Source: Sacculina carcini
Lineage: Eukaryota; Arthropoda; Thecostraca; Sacculinidae
Direction: 5' to 3'
NCBI GenBank assembly: GCA_916048095.2
Contig: OU696587.1
Span: 2,965,579-3,029,578 of the forward strand
DNA length: 64,000 nucleotides
A program made the position numbers and the translations under genes. Positions 11,541 through 23,288 of the stretch are shown here, one piece after another. The notes under the pieces are model-generated. The model was not told where the DNA came from. It made no database searches and saw only the letters and a program-made list of their open reading frames with translations. Every line of letters begins with the position of its first letter. Position 1 is the first letter of the stretch.

Positions 11541-12614
11541 CAACGGCGGTGCCAGCATTTTTCCGTTGGGGGGAGGGGGCTGAGAGGCGGCTAAGAAAAA
11601 AGATGTGGGGGTCTTGTGAAACACGAGGAACCACACTCCGAATGTTCATGGTCATGATTGAGGGGAGCTTAGGGGGCTTGTTAAAGGTTAAATGCCTAAG
11701 TGGCAGTTGCTACACGGGAAGAAGCCGAAGCTTATGAACACACAGGCGTGCCCCATGCAGCTCGCTGCCACCGCAGAACCGACCCTCTCCACGCTATGGC
11801 GCCACAAGGACGTAAGATGTATTAGAGAGGGCCACCTCCCCAGAATCCATGGCACAACTAATGACTGATATCTGGGGGAGTACTACAATATTGCCCTATG
11901 AACATATTGGCCAAAAATGCCCGAGTACTCCCATACTCTGCAATAGGGCAATATGTTCACTTCGGCCAGTGTAGTATCAAAGGCGTACCAAGTGCGGTGA
12001 TTGTGACTGTGGCGTGTGGCCAATATGTTCACTTTTCACCATAGTGAAATTTCATTGGTTTTCAACACAACGCACGAGTTTGTATACACCAGATAGCTAG
12101 TACATAACGTACTGTGTGGTTATTGATTAGGTTAGGTTGGTCAGGTTAGGCCAAGTTTGGTTAGATCAGCTTTCTGAACCTAGCCAATAACCGCACAGTA
12201 TGTAGGGTACTAGTTACCTGTTGTGTATAAACTCGTGCGTTGTGTTGAAAACCACTGACATTATGCTATGGTGAAAAGTGAACATATTGGCCACAAGCCG
12301 TAGTCGCACTCACCGCACTTGCTACGCCTTTGACACTACGCTGACCGAAGTGAACATATTGCCCTATTGCAGAGTATGGGAGTATACAAGCGTTTGTGGC
12401 TAATATGTTCATAGGACAATATTGTACTAGATCCCATATCTGGTACCATCATTTTCTGCTGGGTGGACAGGGTTTGTGGGATTGTAGAATTCGCCCAATG
12501 AAATTCTGCTCCCGCTTGTGAGGAGGGTGTGCTAACAACTGCACCACGGAGTCCACAAATTTGGCACGTGTTTGGGGGTTTTTGTGCCTCCAACCTCTCC
12601 TTGGCACGCCACTG
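11541..12614. mobile_element. hAT-type element of the CAGTGGCGGCGCC family, with foldback inserted
   Basis: The left end CAACGGCGGTGCCAGCATTT and the right end GGCACGCCACTG match the family termini with substitutions. The flanks CTGTCATC (11533-11540) and CTGTCAAA (12615-12622) form a 6/8 target duplication. The interior near 11596-11680 resembles the interior of the 61439 copy (AACCACACTCCGAATG versus AACTACACTCGAACG). The foldback element at 11881-12428 interrupts it. No transposase remains. Confidence 0.55.
11881..12428. repeat. foldback element: long near-palindrome
   Basis: The two arms are inverted copies: TACTACAATATTGCCCTATG at the left edge answers ATAGGACAATATTGTACT at the right edge, and AACGCACGAGTTTGTATACA (about 12068) answers TGTATAAACTCGTGCGTT (about 12224). 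Arms of roughly 250 bases flank a short loop containing GATTAGGTTAGGTTGG at about 12125-12150. Within each arm, smaller inverted repeats of AACATATTGGCC recur. It is non-coding. Confidence 0.8.
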
Positions 12615-12699
12615 CTGTCAAATCAAATCGTCTCTCTGTTGTACAATTTTACCAGGGCTTTGTTTCAATTTTTCAATGCAAATACTTGTGCTAATGGTC

Positions 12700-13221
12700 G
12701 CAGATAAATGTGCGATTAGGGTTATGACAAAAAAAATTGAAATTTAAAATTGAGATAATGCCACGACTTATAATGGGTGTTTTATTGTAGCAGTGTGATT
12801 AATATATTGATGACAATTTAGGTTTCATGAGTATGATGAAAATGAGCATTGGTCTTTAAGGGGACATCAGCCTGTCAGACCATATGACGCACCCAGTAAA
12901 TGACAGTATGGAAAGTTAACCTGGTTCCCTGAGTGATGATGCAAGTAGTGGAACAGAGGATAGTTCTAATGAGCCAGAACCAGTACCAGTGGCAAGAAAA
13001 CAGTCATCAGCCACATACCAGGTCACAATATTAGAGAACCACCAGAATTTGTCTACCAACAAGTCATCTCAATTTTGTGCAAGTATTGCAGAAGATCATG
13101 TGCTTCTTCCAGCATCTACACAATCAGGAATATGTCGAGCAATCATTAGAAACACAGATAAAAGGTGAAATAAGATGTTTTCGAAGCAAGAGAGAATTAT
13201 TGTCTTAACTTGGATGGAAAT
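12700..13221. repeat. dispersed repeat copy A (longer)
   Basis: The block from GACAATTTAGGTTTCATGAG through GAGAGAATTATTGTCTTAAC recurs at 13724-14190. Copy A has about 110 bases, between GTGGAACAG and AATCATTAGAAAC, that copy B lacks. A short open stretch here (GTEDSSNEPEPVPVARKQSS) is suggestive of a decayed coding region, probably a transposon, but no family is recognised. Confidence 0.6.
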
Positions 13222-13436
13222 TGGATCTCCCTCTCTCTCGCTCTCTCGCTCTCTCGTTCTGGCTCTGTCTCAAAGTGCGGTTTTATTGAAAAAGTGTGTG
13301 TGTGTGTGCACCAACTGGTCGGTGTTTGCATATATTTCATGAATAATTGATGGCGGCAGTGCTATGTGAGCCCAGAAATGTCGCAGTCAGTCGGTGTGTA
13401 GGGCTGCCAGATTGCAAAATGGCCGAGATGCCGGGA

Positions 13437-13545
13437 AAATGCCATGTTTCAGTGGAAAATGACAAGTTTCAGTGGAAAATGACAAGTTTCAATGGAAAAT
13501 GACAAGTTTCAGTAGGAAAATGACAAGCTTCAGTGGAAAAGTGAC
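13437..13545. repeat. 20-bp minisatellite
   Basis: Five to six tandem copies of a unit TGACAAGTTTCAGTGGAAAA with small substitutions and one-base insertions. Confidence 0.9.
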
Positions 13546-13723
13546 AACAAATGACAAAATTGTGCTATATATTGTTACTATTATTGTTATTAATCAATTA
13601 ACATGGTAGAATTAGAATAATTGCCTGACTGCTATCTCCATGCATATTCAAGATATACAGAGAGAGGAGCGCGATATCATCAGAAAAAGGAAGAATAATT
13701 CACGGCGTAATCATTTACATGTA

Positions 13724-14190
13724 GGATTATGACCAAAAAATGGAAATTTTAAATTCTTGCTGTCATGGGATGAGTTAATAAATACCTATAAAAATCACGG
13801 TATTTGAGGTTTTGGGTGAAAAGTCCCCACCAATGCAATTATAACTACCGACATATCAAAATAGAATTAATTTTTGTGTATTTAGTGATATTAAAAATCT
13901 AATAATTATTAGTTTTAATATATTAATATATCAAATTGTAATTTTAATACAATGCCGACAATTTAGGTTGCATGGGTATGATGAAAATGAGCATTGGTCT
14001 TTAAGGGGACATCAGCCTGTGAGACCATATGACGCACCCAGTAAATGACAGTATGGAAAGTTAGTCTGGTTCCCTGAGTGATGATGCAAGTAGTGGAACA
14101 GTTCTATATGATCATTAGAAACACAGATAAAAGGTGAACTAAGATGTTTTAGAAGCAAGAGAGAATTATTGTCTTAACTTGGATGGAAAA
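13724..14190. repeat. dispersed repeat copy B (shorter)
   Basis: Repeats the order of copy A (GACAATTTAGGTT, GACATCAGCCTG, GACGCACCCAGTAAATGACA, GAGAGAATTATTGTC) with an internal deletion. The sequence after it (14190-14340) is unique to this copy and may be more of the same decayed element. Confidence 0.6.
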
Positions 14191-15726
14191 CATTACTGAA
14201 GCAACAAAACCAAGTATTTTGTCTTAAAAGTGCAGCTGGAAGTATTAGACTGGCTGTTGCATGGTGCGATAGTAAATCTTCCAATTTTATAAGTGATGCA
14301 CAGAAGATTTGCACTGAAGAAGAATGCACTGATGCACTGTGATTTATGAATATGATGCTTGGTCAAACATTACAACGATCATATGCGATACGACTTCAAT
14401 AATCACTGGACGATCAAATGGTGTTATTTTGAGAATACAGAGAGTTATGATTAGAAATGAGTGAGGCATGTCTCAATACATTGAGTGTCAGCATCACATA
14501 TTATTCTGATTATTGAAGCATGTAATTTAGTTCTGTGTGTCTGGTACCATATCACCAAGCCGAGTCTGACCTGCAAGTTTGTTGATTAACTGTCAGAAAA
14601 TTACAATCAACTATATAGTGAGTGCGATGCAGATACTCAAATAGATATGGATAAATAGTCCGAGTGTAGAGATTATTTCAAGTTCCTGTATGAATTATGT
14701 CAAACATTCCAGCATTACAAAAACATGCTTCATTTTCGTTTATTAGGTGGCGGAAACTGACTTCGCTAACCAGCACCCGCTGAAATTCCAGTGTTATCTA
14801 CTCTTTCATTGCATATTTCCTCATTGCATCGTGGCATATCATGTCGGAACACTCGCTTACTTTCATTGCCAGCTGTCACGAAGCGTGGTTTGCCAATCAA
14901 AATCTCAAAGAAATCAGCTACACGGGTAATAATGTTTTTGCCATTACTAAGCTGGTATATGCTGGGGCCCTGAAATGTTTGTCAATGTCTGTGCTGGATA
15001 TTCCACGCTCAAACCTAATAGTTGAGAACTGTGAAGTGATGGAAGGACTAAGTAAATTATGTTAAAATACAAGTATTCATGATCGGTTTGTTGTCACCAA
15101 CAACATATGTTTTACCTTATTTCTATACATGCTCACCATGGATTCATTATCATACTCCATTGGTTTTCATTTAATTTCTATTTATCTAACTATATCAACG
15201 TTTAATGAAGTGTTTCAAAAATAAGTGCAAGAATAAATGAATGCGCTAGAAATCATTTGTACACTGGTAGAAGATAACGTAAGGATGTTACAAAACAAAC
15301 AATCAACTGCCTGGGTGGCGGACTTTTTCAAATTTGAATGAAATGAATATGTTTTTTTATGATAAGCAACCAATTACTCATTGAAATTCATAGCAGGAAG
15401 TTTTTTTTTCATAACCCTAATGTGCGATGTATTATATTCTACTGTTTGGCCCGAAAAGCTAGACAGTATGTTGTAGACTATACGTCCTCTTTTTTTCCCT
15501 CGCATGTCCTCTTCTTGATGTCTTTTCAGCATGTCCGGTTTCTTTTTGCAAAATACTTAAAATCTTGCCCCGGGTTTCCAACTTCTGCCCTATATAAAGG
15601 GTCAATTGAAACATTTGGTCTATAAAAAGTCATTCTTTTATAGAAAGGACAAATTTTCTCTCGCGCGAAATACACGTGCACAAAAGTGTCTTTTTCTTAG
15701 AGATTCATAGTATTATCACCCTAGTG
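14191..15726. other. intronic non-coding stretch
   Basis: No supported gene. About 15476-15560 contains a phrase (TACGTCCTC...ATGTCCGG..TTTTTGCAAAAT) that recurs at 29128-29200, a dispersed transposon fragment. Confidence 0.35.
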
Positions 15727-16085
15727 CAGCGTGGGCCATATGGTCCCCTTGGAGGCCACTGGAATTTGTTGGCGGGCCATAGGACGAAATTTAAAAAATT
15801 GGGGGCCACCATATTTTCTCACGGGCCACGAAACATTTGTTGAAACAACTTAATAGTTTATATTATTATTGTCGATGTTGTAAATTTAAATCGTGTTGTT
15901 TCGGTTGTTGGTTCGATAGTCACCAGCGTACATGCGCTAATCCTATGGAGAAATCGCGTCGCGACGATCCATGTGTGTATGGAGCCACAAGGACTTCTAG
16001 GGGGCCACTGACGGTTTCTGGGGGGCTACAAGGACTCACATTGTGTTCAAGGGGGCCACGGCAAGAAAAAGGTTGAGAACCACTG
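15727..16085. mobile_element. hAT-type MITE with perfect 8-bp target duplication
   Basis: The element begins CAGCGTGGGCCATATGG and ends GGTTGAGAACCACTG. It is flanked by exact 8-base duplications CCCTAGTG at 15719-15726 and 16086-16093. The interior is rich in GGGGCCAC phrases in both halves. The 8-bp duplication and CAG...CTG ends are the hallmark of hAT transposition. It encodes nothing and is the same family as 4852-5509. Confidence 0.8.
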
Positions 16086-16093
16086 CCCTAGTG

Positions 16094-18846
16094 TATTGTG
16101 ACAAGTCTGTTTGACTCTCATCTAGCGACAAATTGTCTTGTGACATGCGATAAACGACGAACTAACACAATCATCAGTCAGTTTGGTGATTGCTTCAGCG
16201 ATTGTATCGAGTCGACCAGACGTGATACAATTAGTCGAACGTACCACCTGGACATTGCCAATGTCTCCGCCGTCACATGCACTCACTTGGCGCCATGCTT
16301 ATTGAGTTTCATTTAATTCAATTTTGTTTTTGGTCGAGGGTGCTATTTTCGGCGCTTGTGTATCACATAGGTGGTGATATATTGAAAGAAATCAAGCTGC
16401 AATACTCGTGGTAAACATTGCTTGTTAATTCAATGAGAACCTTTTTTGTCGCTTCCTCGAGTGTGAGTGTATGTGTGTGTGTGTGTCTCTCTCTCTCTTT
16501 GTGTGTGTGAGTGTGTGTGTGTGTGTGTGTATTTGTCTTCTTAAGCTTGGGTTTATTGTAAAAGTTTGCTCATTGGCGCCCAATGATTCGTTTTATTAGG
16601 CATTCCTTGTTTTATTAAGAGAGCCAATTTTCGGCTGCGTGACTACGCTTGTTGCTAGGCATGATAAGGAGAGGCTTATTGTTTGCTCAACTTCTGCAAA
16701 CTTTTATCGTCCTGTTGAGCTTTATTGCAGGCTCACGGTGCGTGCGTCGCGCTGGATTTATGAGTTTTTCATTATCACGACGCAAGTGGAAGCTGCAGGC
16801 ATGGTCTTGCGCGTTCTGCCATGTTAGAATTTCGTATTGTCATCAGGCACGTGAGGCTGTATGAGACCATACGTTGATGCTAGGCTCTTGTGCATATTAT
16901 ATATGCGTGCACCTTTGATTTAATTAATACATGAATTTTGTGCAATGAATAGAGGTAGAGTTTGGTCGTGCAACCATTCATTTGGATGTTTGCTGTGTTA
17001 AATGCGCTTGAGCAAACGAGCAACATGGGACTGACAAGTTCTGGAAGCAAGCGACACTGGAATGCAATGCAATATATTTCGCCTACACTAGGGCTTCTTG
17101 ACGAGGGGTACGAGTCTGGCTCCTAAGGGGTGCGTCAACCGTGAAAAATGAAAGAAAATGTGTTTTGCCTACACTTTATTTTTCCTGGAAAAATAAAGCA
17201 GATGTTAGGCAAAATTAAGCCATATGAATGAATGTTGTATAAAAAACTGTTGTGTGTGTTTGTGTCCCCTCTAAACAGCGGTGAACTTGTGTATACGGCT
17301 ATTCACCTGTTGTTTTCTTTTAGCAGACTTTGTTTGGCAGAGTCGGTCCGCGCCCCTATACGTGGTCCTGGTGCGTTTTCATCCATGCCTTGTTCAATGT
17401 ATCGTTGAAAAGATGCAGTAGGAGCGACCTAGTCCTAGCTTTCCTGTCTTCTCATTTCTAAAATAACTGTTGAAATTGCAGCGAACACATGACAGCTTGT
17501 CGCATCGCCGATCATTCAATATTGTAGTTGGCCAGTGTGATAGCTTTGGTCCTGCAGTTCAGAGCCGAGGTACCAGTGCAGAACCGAGATACCAGTGCAG
17601 AACCTAGGTACCTCTCGCTTGGAGTCATTCACTGCTATGTGCTCTTGTGCTGCTAGATCGCATAAGAATTGTCCATTGAGAGTTTCTACACTGAGAATTT
17701 TGGTGTCTGTGTCTGTGTGTGTGTGTGTATGTTCAGTGCAATTCCTGCATTTCACCATTCCTATTTTCTCCTGTGCCATTCTCCTCGTTCGGTAATGGCG
17801 CCGGTCGTCACAGAGCAGAACGAAACGAGAACAATGTGCGAACTTGCTCGTCAACGTTCCCCTGGTGGTCCATTACTGCTGATGACTTCATTTAAACACT
17901 CGCTCATTGCCAGTGGACACGGGCTCGGTCAGATACTGAGTCAGCTTGAACGTGCTTTAATTGCGCCGTTAATCCTGGCTGTCGTGTGCCGCACCAGGCT
18001 TCATTTGCTAAAGCTGCTTCTTTGTTCTCGGAGTTTCAATCACTTATTGTTTCCGCTTCGCATTTGATCTCGTTGCGTGTGTCCGTTTCGTTTGTCATAT
18101 TCATTTTGCGTACTCTTGCATACTCTCATTGTTTTCTCACATTTTCATAAGCTCGTGCATAGAATGTGCCTTGCTCCTCTTTCTCTGTCAGTGGCTCGGT
18201 GGCGAGTTTAGTTCACACAATTAACTGTGCAATTTCGCCTAGATTACGGCCTCATTTGCGTGACGTCACTGCCCACTGGCGTCGATGCATTGTCCACCAC
18301 TATTCTCCCAGGTGTCTCGTGAGTACCAGCGAGAATTTGCGCGTGACTCACACCCCTCTCCGCTCTCTTCCTCATTCTGTCTCCTCTTTCTCATTTTCCT
18401 CTTGCTGTGCTACCATCTTCTCGTATCTCTTTGGCGTGCATGTGTGTGTGTGTCGTGCGACTCCGATCAATCGTCGTGGTCGTTGACAGCTACTCGCTAG
18501 GGAAATAACACGACCATCACATGCACGCGCTCACACACACACACACACACACACACAAATACTGCACATCTGTTGTGAACTGATACGGCACCATATGATT
18601 GTGTGCGAACGTTCCAGTGCATATGCGGGAATGAATGTATGTATGTGTGTGTGTGTGTGATGTTCGTGCACACATATGCAATCTATTTTGTGCAAACGAG
18701 AAAATGCACATGTAAGCGTGTCATAGAACTTGCTGTTATGATGGTGCATATAATGTGTTTATCGTGTGACTTTTTCGTTGCGGCAGGCTCGTTTAAACTT
18801 ACTTGCAAAATTGTATTTCTGCTTCAAAATATGGGGCCTCATTGGT

Positions 18847-18897
<51 letters not shown>

Positions 18898-19348
18898 ATG
18901 TCATGACTGCGTTTGTTTAGTGCGATAACCTTGCAGCTATTGCTTGGTGTATGTGCAGCTAGTAATGTTGCAATGTCACGCACTGAAAGCTGGCACACAT
19001 GTATTGCACGCTTCTCTGTCGGGTTTTTTTCACTCGGGTTTTTTTATAGGAGGAAATTTAGCCAGTTATAGTTAATAATTACGTTTCGTTTAATGTAGGC
19101 TATTAAATATAGTTGATTAGTAAAATTATTAATTATAAATTATAATTGATAGTTCCGGGTGATGCAATACATCTTATTGTTGCAACATGTCATTATTGCA
19201 TATGATATGGTCACAGGCAAGGAAGAAAACACATTTTCCATATGAGGCTCAAGTAGGTGTATATGTAGATCGTTATCACATATGCGCACGAAAATGAGTT
19301 GTGTGACTGTTTCACGTCTTGAAATGCTCGTCTTATTGTATGCTCCTC
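16094..19348. other. intronic stretch with microsatellites
   Basis: (GT)n and (CA)n arrays lie at about 16465-16530, 17705-17730, 18532-18557, 18643-18660 and 18848-18896. A 20-bp unit (CCGAGGTACCAGTGCAGAA) is repeated about three times at 17551-17612. Open frames here are built from the dinucleotide arrays. The missing cytochrome b5 linker exon should lie somewhere between 4672 and 19798, but I cannot identify it. Confidence 0.4.
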
Positions 19349-19577
19349 GCTAGTTTTTGGACTTCGCTACAAAGACGTTTCAGTAGTTGGTTAATCTTGC
19401 GTGACGTTTCAGAGCTATCGAAGTTTCGGAGCTACCTCATATAATTCAACTCGCATACAGTGGCATATTAATTGACCGACTCTGACGATGAAGTCCGGCA
19501 GCTCCGCAACGTTACCCAACATTGGTCAGCCACTGAAGCGCTTTTGTAACGAAGACCAAAAGCTAGCGAGCAGCATC
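19349..19577. repeat. foldback/MITE hairpin
   Basis: GCTAGTTTTTGGACTTCGCT at the left edge is answered by the inverted AACGAAGACCAAAAGCTAGC at the right. The match continues inward (GACGTTTCAG and CACTGAAGCGC), centred near 19465. It is non-coding and lies just upstream of the cytochrome b5 anchor exon. Confidence 0.65.
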
Positions 19578-19798
19578 TCGTGGGCGTACGTGAGAAGATT
19601 CTACCTTGTGGCACCTACATCAAGATAGATGGTTGCGCAGATCTCATGTAAATAGTATATGCTTTGGAGAGAAAGGGAGGTGGATTCGGCCCCTTGAATC
19701 TACCAGGGATCGTGGGTGGAGGTTTATCGTCAATTTTGTCGTTTGTTGAAGTGGTTCGACGTGGTTGCTGATACGACTGCCATTTTGTATGATTGCAG

Positions 19799-19871
19799 CA
19801 CGCTCGGCATGATTGTGCCCGTCGTGTCGGTCATTTTGTTGGGCGTGCTTTATCGCTACTTTGGCCAGTAA
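19799..19871 (+). CDS. cytochrome b5, last exon (C-terminal membrane anchor)
   Basis: After an acceptor TGTATGATTGCAG (ending 19798), the frame starting at 19800 reads TLGMIVPVVSVILLGVLYRY and ends FGQ-stop at 19869-19871. A single hydrophobic helix followed by a short polar end is exactly the tail anchor that holds cytochrome b5 in the ER membrane; in relatives this segment also has V/I-P-x then an aliphatic run and Y-R/K-x-Y/F. It starts with one base completing a split codon, so the missing linker exon(s) must total 3n+2 bases. Assignment rests on strand, position, splice signal and tail-anchor similarity. Confidence 0.8.
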
Positions 19872-22186
19872 ATCTACACACCCTCGACTCGCACGTACAC
19901 TTCTTCCACGAAGGCAGCTACTACAGACCTCGACACCAGCCCATATTTGGTATTGTCGGTCTCGTTGCCGGAACAGAGGGCTTGTTTTATATGTACTTTG
20001 TGTTTGTGTCCGAAATGGAAGTACACTATTCGTGTTGTGTATGCATGTATGTGCTTGTGTATTTGTGTGTAAAACCTGCGTGCAATTGTTTGTAGCGTCA
20101 CGTGACGATATATCGATGTTAAATGATGACGTATGCTGCTCATATTTGTCTGCTTCAATGCTACTCTCAATGTATACGAGCATTGTGCTGCTCCATGGGT
20201 TTTCTAAATTTTATCAATTGTTATTCACTGGGCTTGTTTATAGCGGGTATTTGTAGTAAAGATCGCTCGATTGTTCTTTGTGGTACAATGTATTCGTTAT
20301 ATATGTCAGTGGTACAATATACGCGCGTGTGTGTGTGGAGGCCGAATTTGTCATCGTTGACTCGACACGGAAGCGATGTGCGCGCTTGAAAGTGCGGTTT
20401 GTGCATGGTCAGCGATTTTGGTCAGCAGCAGAAACTTGTGGAGCAGACAGGCAGGATGGGGGCAGGTGGCAGGCCTCCGTTCTCACTTGTTGCAGTCGAA
20501 CAATCGAGCAATTGAGCTCATCTGATTTTGTAACCTGCTAATTGGTCGAATGCGGTGTATAGTTTGACTGGCTAATGTCCTGTATTAGCACGAAAAACAT
20601 GCAGCGTTAAGCATATGTGGCAAAACTGATGATGATTGCATGTTCCACGGTGGCTCCAATCACGACAGACTATCGTTCCACTATATTGCACTACAGTTTA
20701 AGAACAGGCAAGAAATTACAGTGAAAAAAGAGTTCCGATTCGTTTACTATTTACTTCACAGTGGGTACGGCGGCAGTATCCTTGTACTTTTCAATGGGAT
20801 TTCAACTTCAAAAATTTCAATTACCTTTGTCTTCGAGTTTGCAAGATTGTTTTTAATATTGTAGGACCAATTTCTGATTGTTTCATGCTGGCACAGACGG
20901 GATCAGTATGAAAAATCAGAAATTTGAGATGTTCAACAGATATTGACGATGAAATTCCAGCATAATTCAAGTATTTTTAAAATACCTTCAAAACACCTAA
21001 TGACCTTTGACCAATGACCTCTATTTGAGTTGCATGCCGCTCTATTTTTCAAGCCTTCACACATAGTGTCGTTCAATTAGAGGTTCCTTTCAATAAAAGG
21101 GTGCCGTTCTATCTTTCGACTAACTGGTTAGAAATGTAATAAGATACGGTAAATTTTACAGATGAAAAGATAACCAGGTAACGTGTGCATATTTATTCAA
21201 CAAAGGGCATTTATTTAACAAAGTACAGGGTGATTACTCTTAAGTAATCACAAATACATTAATACAAATCGAGTGACACATGGCTGTTGTATCTGTCAAA
21301 TTGACGTTAATTAGAGGGTTCCGTTCTATTTTTCAATGGTTCCAACCACTTATTTTTAAATGATTCGTTTCAAACAGCACCACAAGTAAAATAGCCGGAT
21401 ATGTGGACAAAACAGGGAATTACGGTCAAATCCACTTCATTATGCATGTACGAGCTGTTCATCAGCTTGAAGTCTTCCTAGTTTTATTTGTGTGTAGTGT
21501 TTTATTGTTGGGGTCGTTTGTTCGAGTGGATGGGACCAGCTGGCGTAATCAGGATGAATGTGTCTCGAAAAGCCCATTAACATCTCAGCCGCGTCGTAAA
21601 TCGATGTTTCACCATTCGGCTGATTAATGGATGGCGCGAGCCATCGGATATTGGGAGCCGAGTGAGCTGATGAACTTGATGAACGGCGCCCGTTCCAACG
21701 GTGCTCGCTTCTGTTACCATCGCCGACGCTCCCTGGCTAATCCACTTTGTCCCAGTGCGACTGAGTCAAATTGAACTGACTGATAGCAGCTGCTTCATCG
21801 CTCTACTACGCACTTCAAATTCAACATGAATGACGGTGCAGAGGATACGAGCAGTGATTTGACGACTCCGTATTTCCGATTATTTGCCAACGCTGCATTC
21901 TGCATCTAGCTGACTATTGACTATACGAGAATGAAATTAACTGAATGGAAATGGAGCCCGTGCATTCACAATCAGAGCCCGTGGTTTATGTCGACGTATA
22001 TATGGACGAATTGATCAAGATATCGTCGGCGTAGCGTTTTGATCAATCTGGTTCACGCACAATGATGATTAGGTGTATTCATCTCTAGATATAAGAGGAG
22101 TCAGTGCGGATAAAGTTTAAACAGAACTCGATGAGATGTCCTTTGTTACTTGTTCATTGCTTCCGAAGGTAAAATCAGAAATAGTT
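19872..22186. other. 3' region of cytochrome b5 and intergenic DNA
   Basis: No other gene is supported. An AATAAA lies at about 21095, which is far for a polyadenylation site. Short recurrences of GTTCCGTTCTATTTTTCAA-like phrases occur at 21050-21340. Confidence 0.35.
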
Positions 22187-22618
22187 TGTAGAAAACAAAA
22201 ATCTAAATTATATTCCAGACAGGCGCGCGTGGGCATCACCGCCCCACGCGCGCCTACAAGACGTCACACTCCGCAACCGCAGCTCAAACAGGACTCCAAG
22301 CTCACACCGTGACACACGGGAGCACACACACACACACACACGCACAGTCCTCACCCGCCGCAACAACCAATCAGCGGCGAGCCGGTCAATCGCTCGCCGC
22401 CGCGGGACATGCATACTCGACAAACGCATGCACACACACACACACACACCGAAACAACTGCACACACTCACCGACACAGCTATACACACTCGCTCACACA
22501 CTCTCACACGCAATATACAATTCAACCATACACGATCACATATAGACACACTAACACGTTCACGCACACACAATCTTTCACACACACACACTCTCTCACT
22601 GCACACGATCACACCACA
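22187..22618. repeat. LTR 1 of the 22-kb element
   Basis: GC-rich proximal half, CA-rich distal half. It contains a hairpin with stem GCGGCGAG/CTCGCCGC and loop CCGGTCAATCG (22382-22392). Confidence 0.88.
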
Positions 22619-23288
22619 CCTCCACCTGTTTTCACAGAAACATGAACTATAGAGCATACAATAACAAACAAGCAAAAACAACCAAACCCGACGACGGCCT
22701 CCACCAGACGCACACACCTTGGCTGCGGCGAAGCGCAACACGGCAGGCCCCAGCATCTTCCACGCTCCCGCCTCCGCCCGTGCTCTTCAGTGCTCCGCCG
22801 CAGCCTGCCGTCCTCTTCATCACCGGCTGCCGCGACAGGGCACAACACCTTGACCCCAGCATCCACCATGCTTCCGTCGACACCGGTGCTCTTCAGCACC
22901 CCACCGCGACAGCCGTAACGTCGCCGCACATGCAGGCCACGCCGTCGTCTCAACTCCTTGGTTTTCTCCTCCGGCTTCAGCAGCTCCTTTCTCTCACATG
23001 CCCTCCAGCACCAGCAGCCTCCACCAGCGACCTTCTATCTGCCCGGCGACGAGTCCAACACCAGTGCAGGTGGGACGACGAGCAACCCTCGGCCACAGCT
23101 CCCCCGCAGCTTCCTGCCGGCACCATGCTCTCCTGCCGTCCCCCTGCACACCAACCTGACACGCCGCCGAGCACCTCCACCACGTCCTCCAGGCCGCTGC
23201 AAATACTGGAGGGTACTATCTCCGCTGCTGAAGCCGGGTCGCAGATAAACAATATTTCCAAATAAAAAACAAAAGGGCCGAAATAGCT

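Noticed and set aside
11771-11814. Second candidate cytochrome b5 linker exon before GTAAGA
   Set aside because: The phase can fit, but it lies inside a hAT element and the residues do not resemble the family linker.
19552-19600. Possible cytochrome b5 linker exon ending at a gtgaga donor
   Set aside because: Lies in the right arm of a foldback repeat, and its open frame ends in phase 0 whereas the anchor exon needs two carried-over bases.
22309-22652. His/Thr-rich open frames in three frames and similar ones at 23411-23723, 18531-18749 and 9630-9896
   Set aside because: They are translations of (CA)n/(GT)n arrays inside LTRs or introns; all frames are equally open and carry no domain.
22642-23265. 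207-codon Pro/Ser/Thr-rich frame inside the 22-kb LTR element
   Set aside because: It runs against the inferred element orientation, lacks gag/pol motifs and overlaps other open frames caused by GC-rich repeats.
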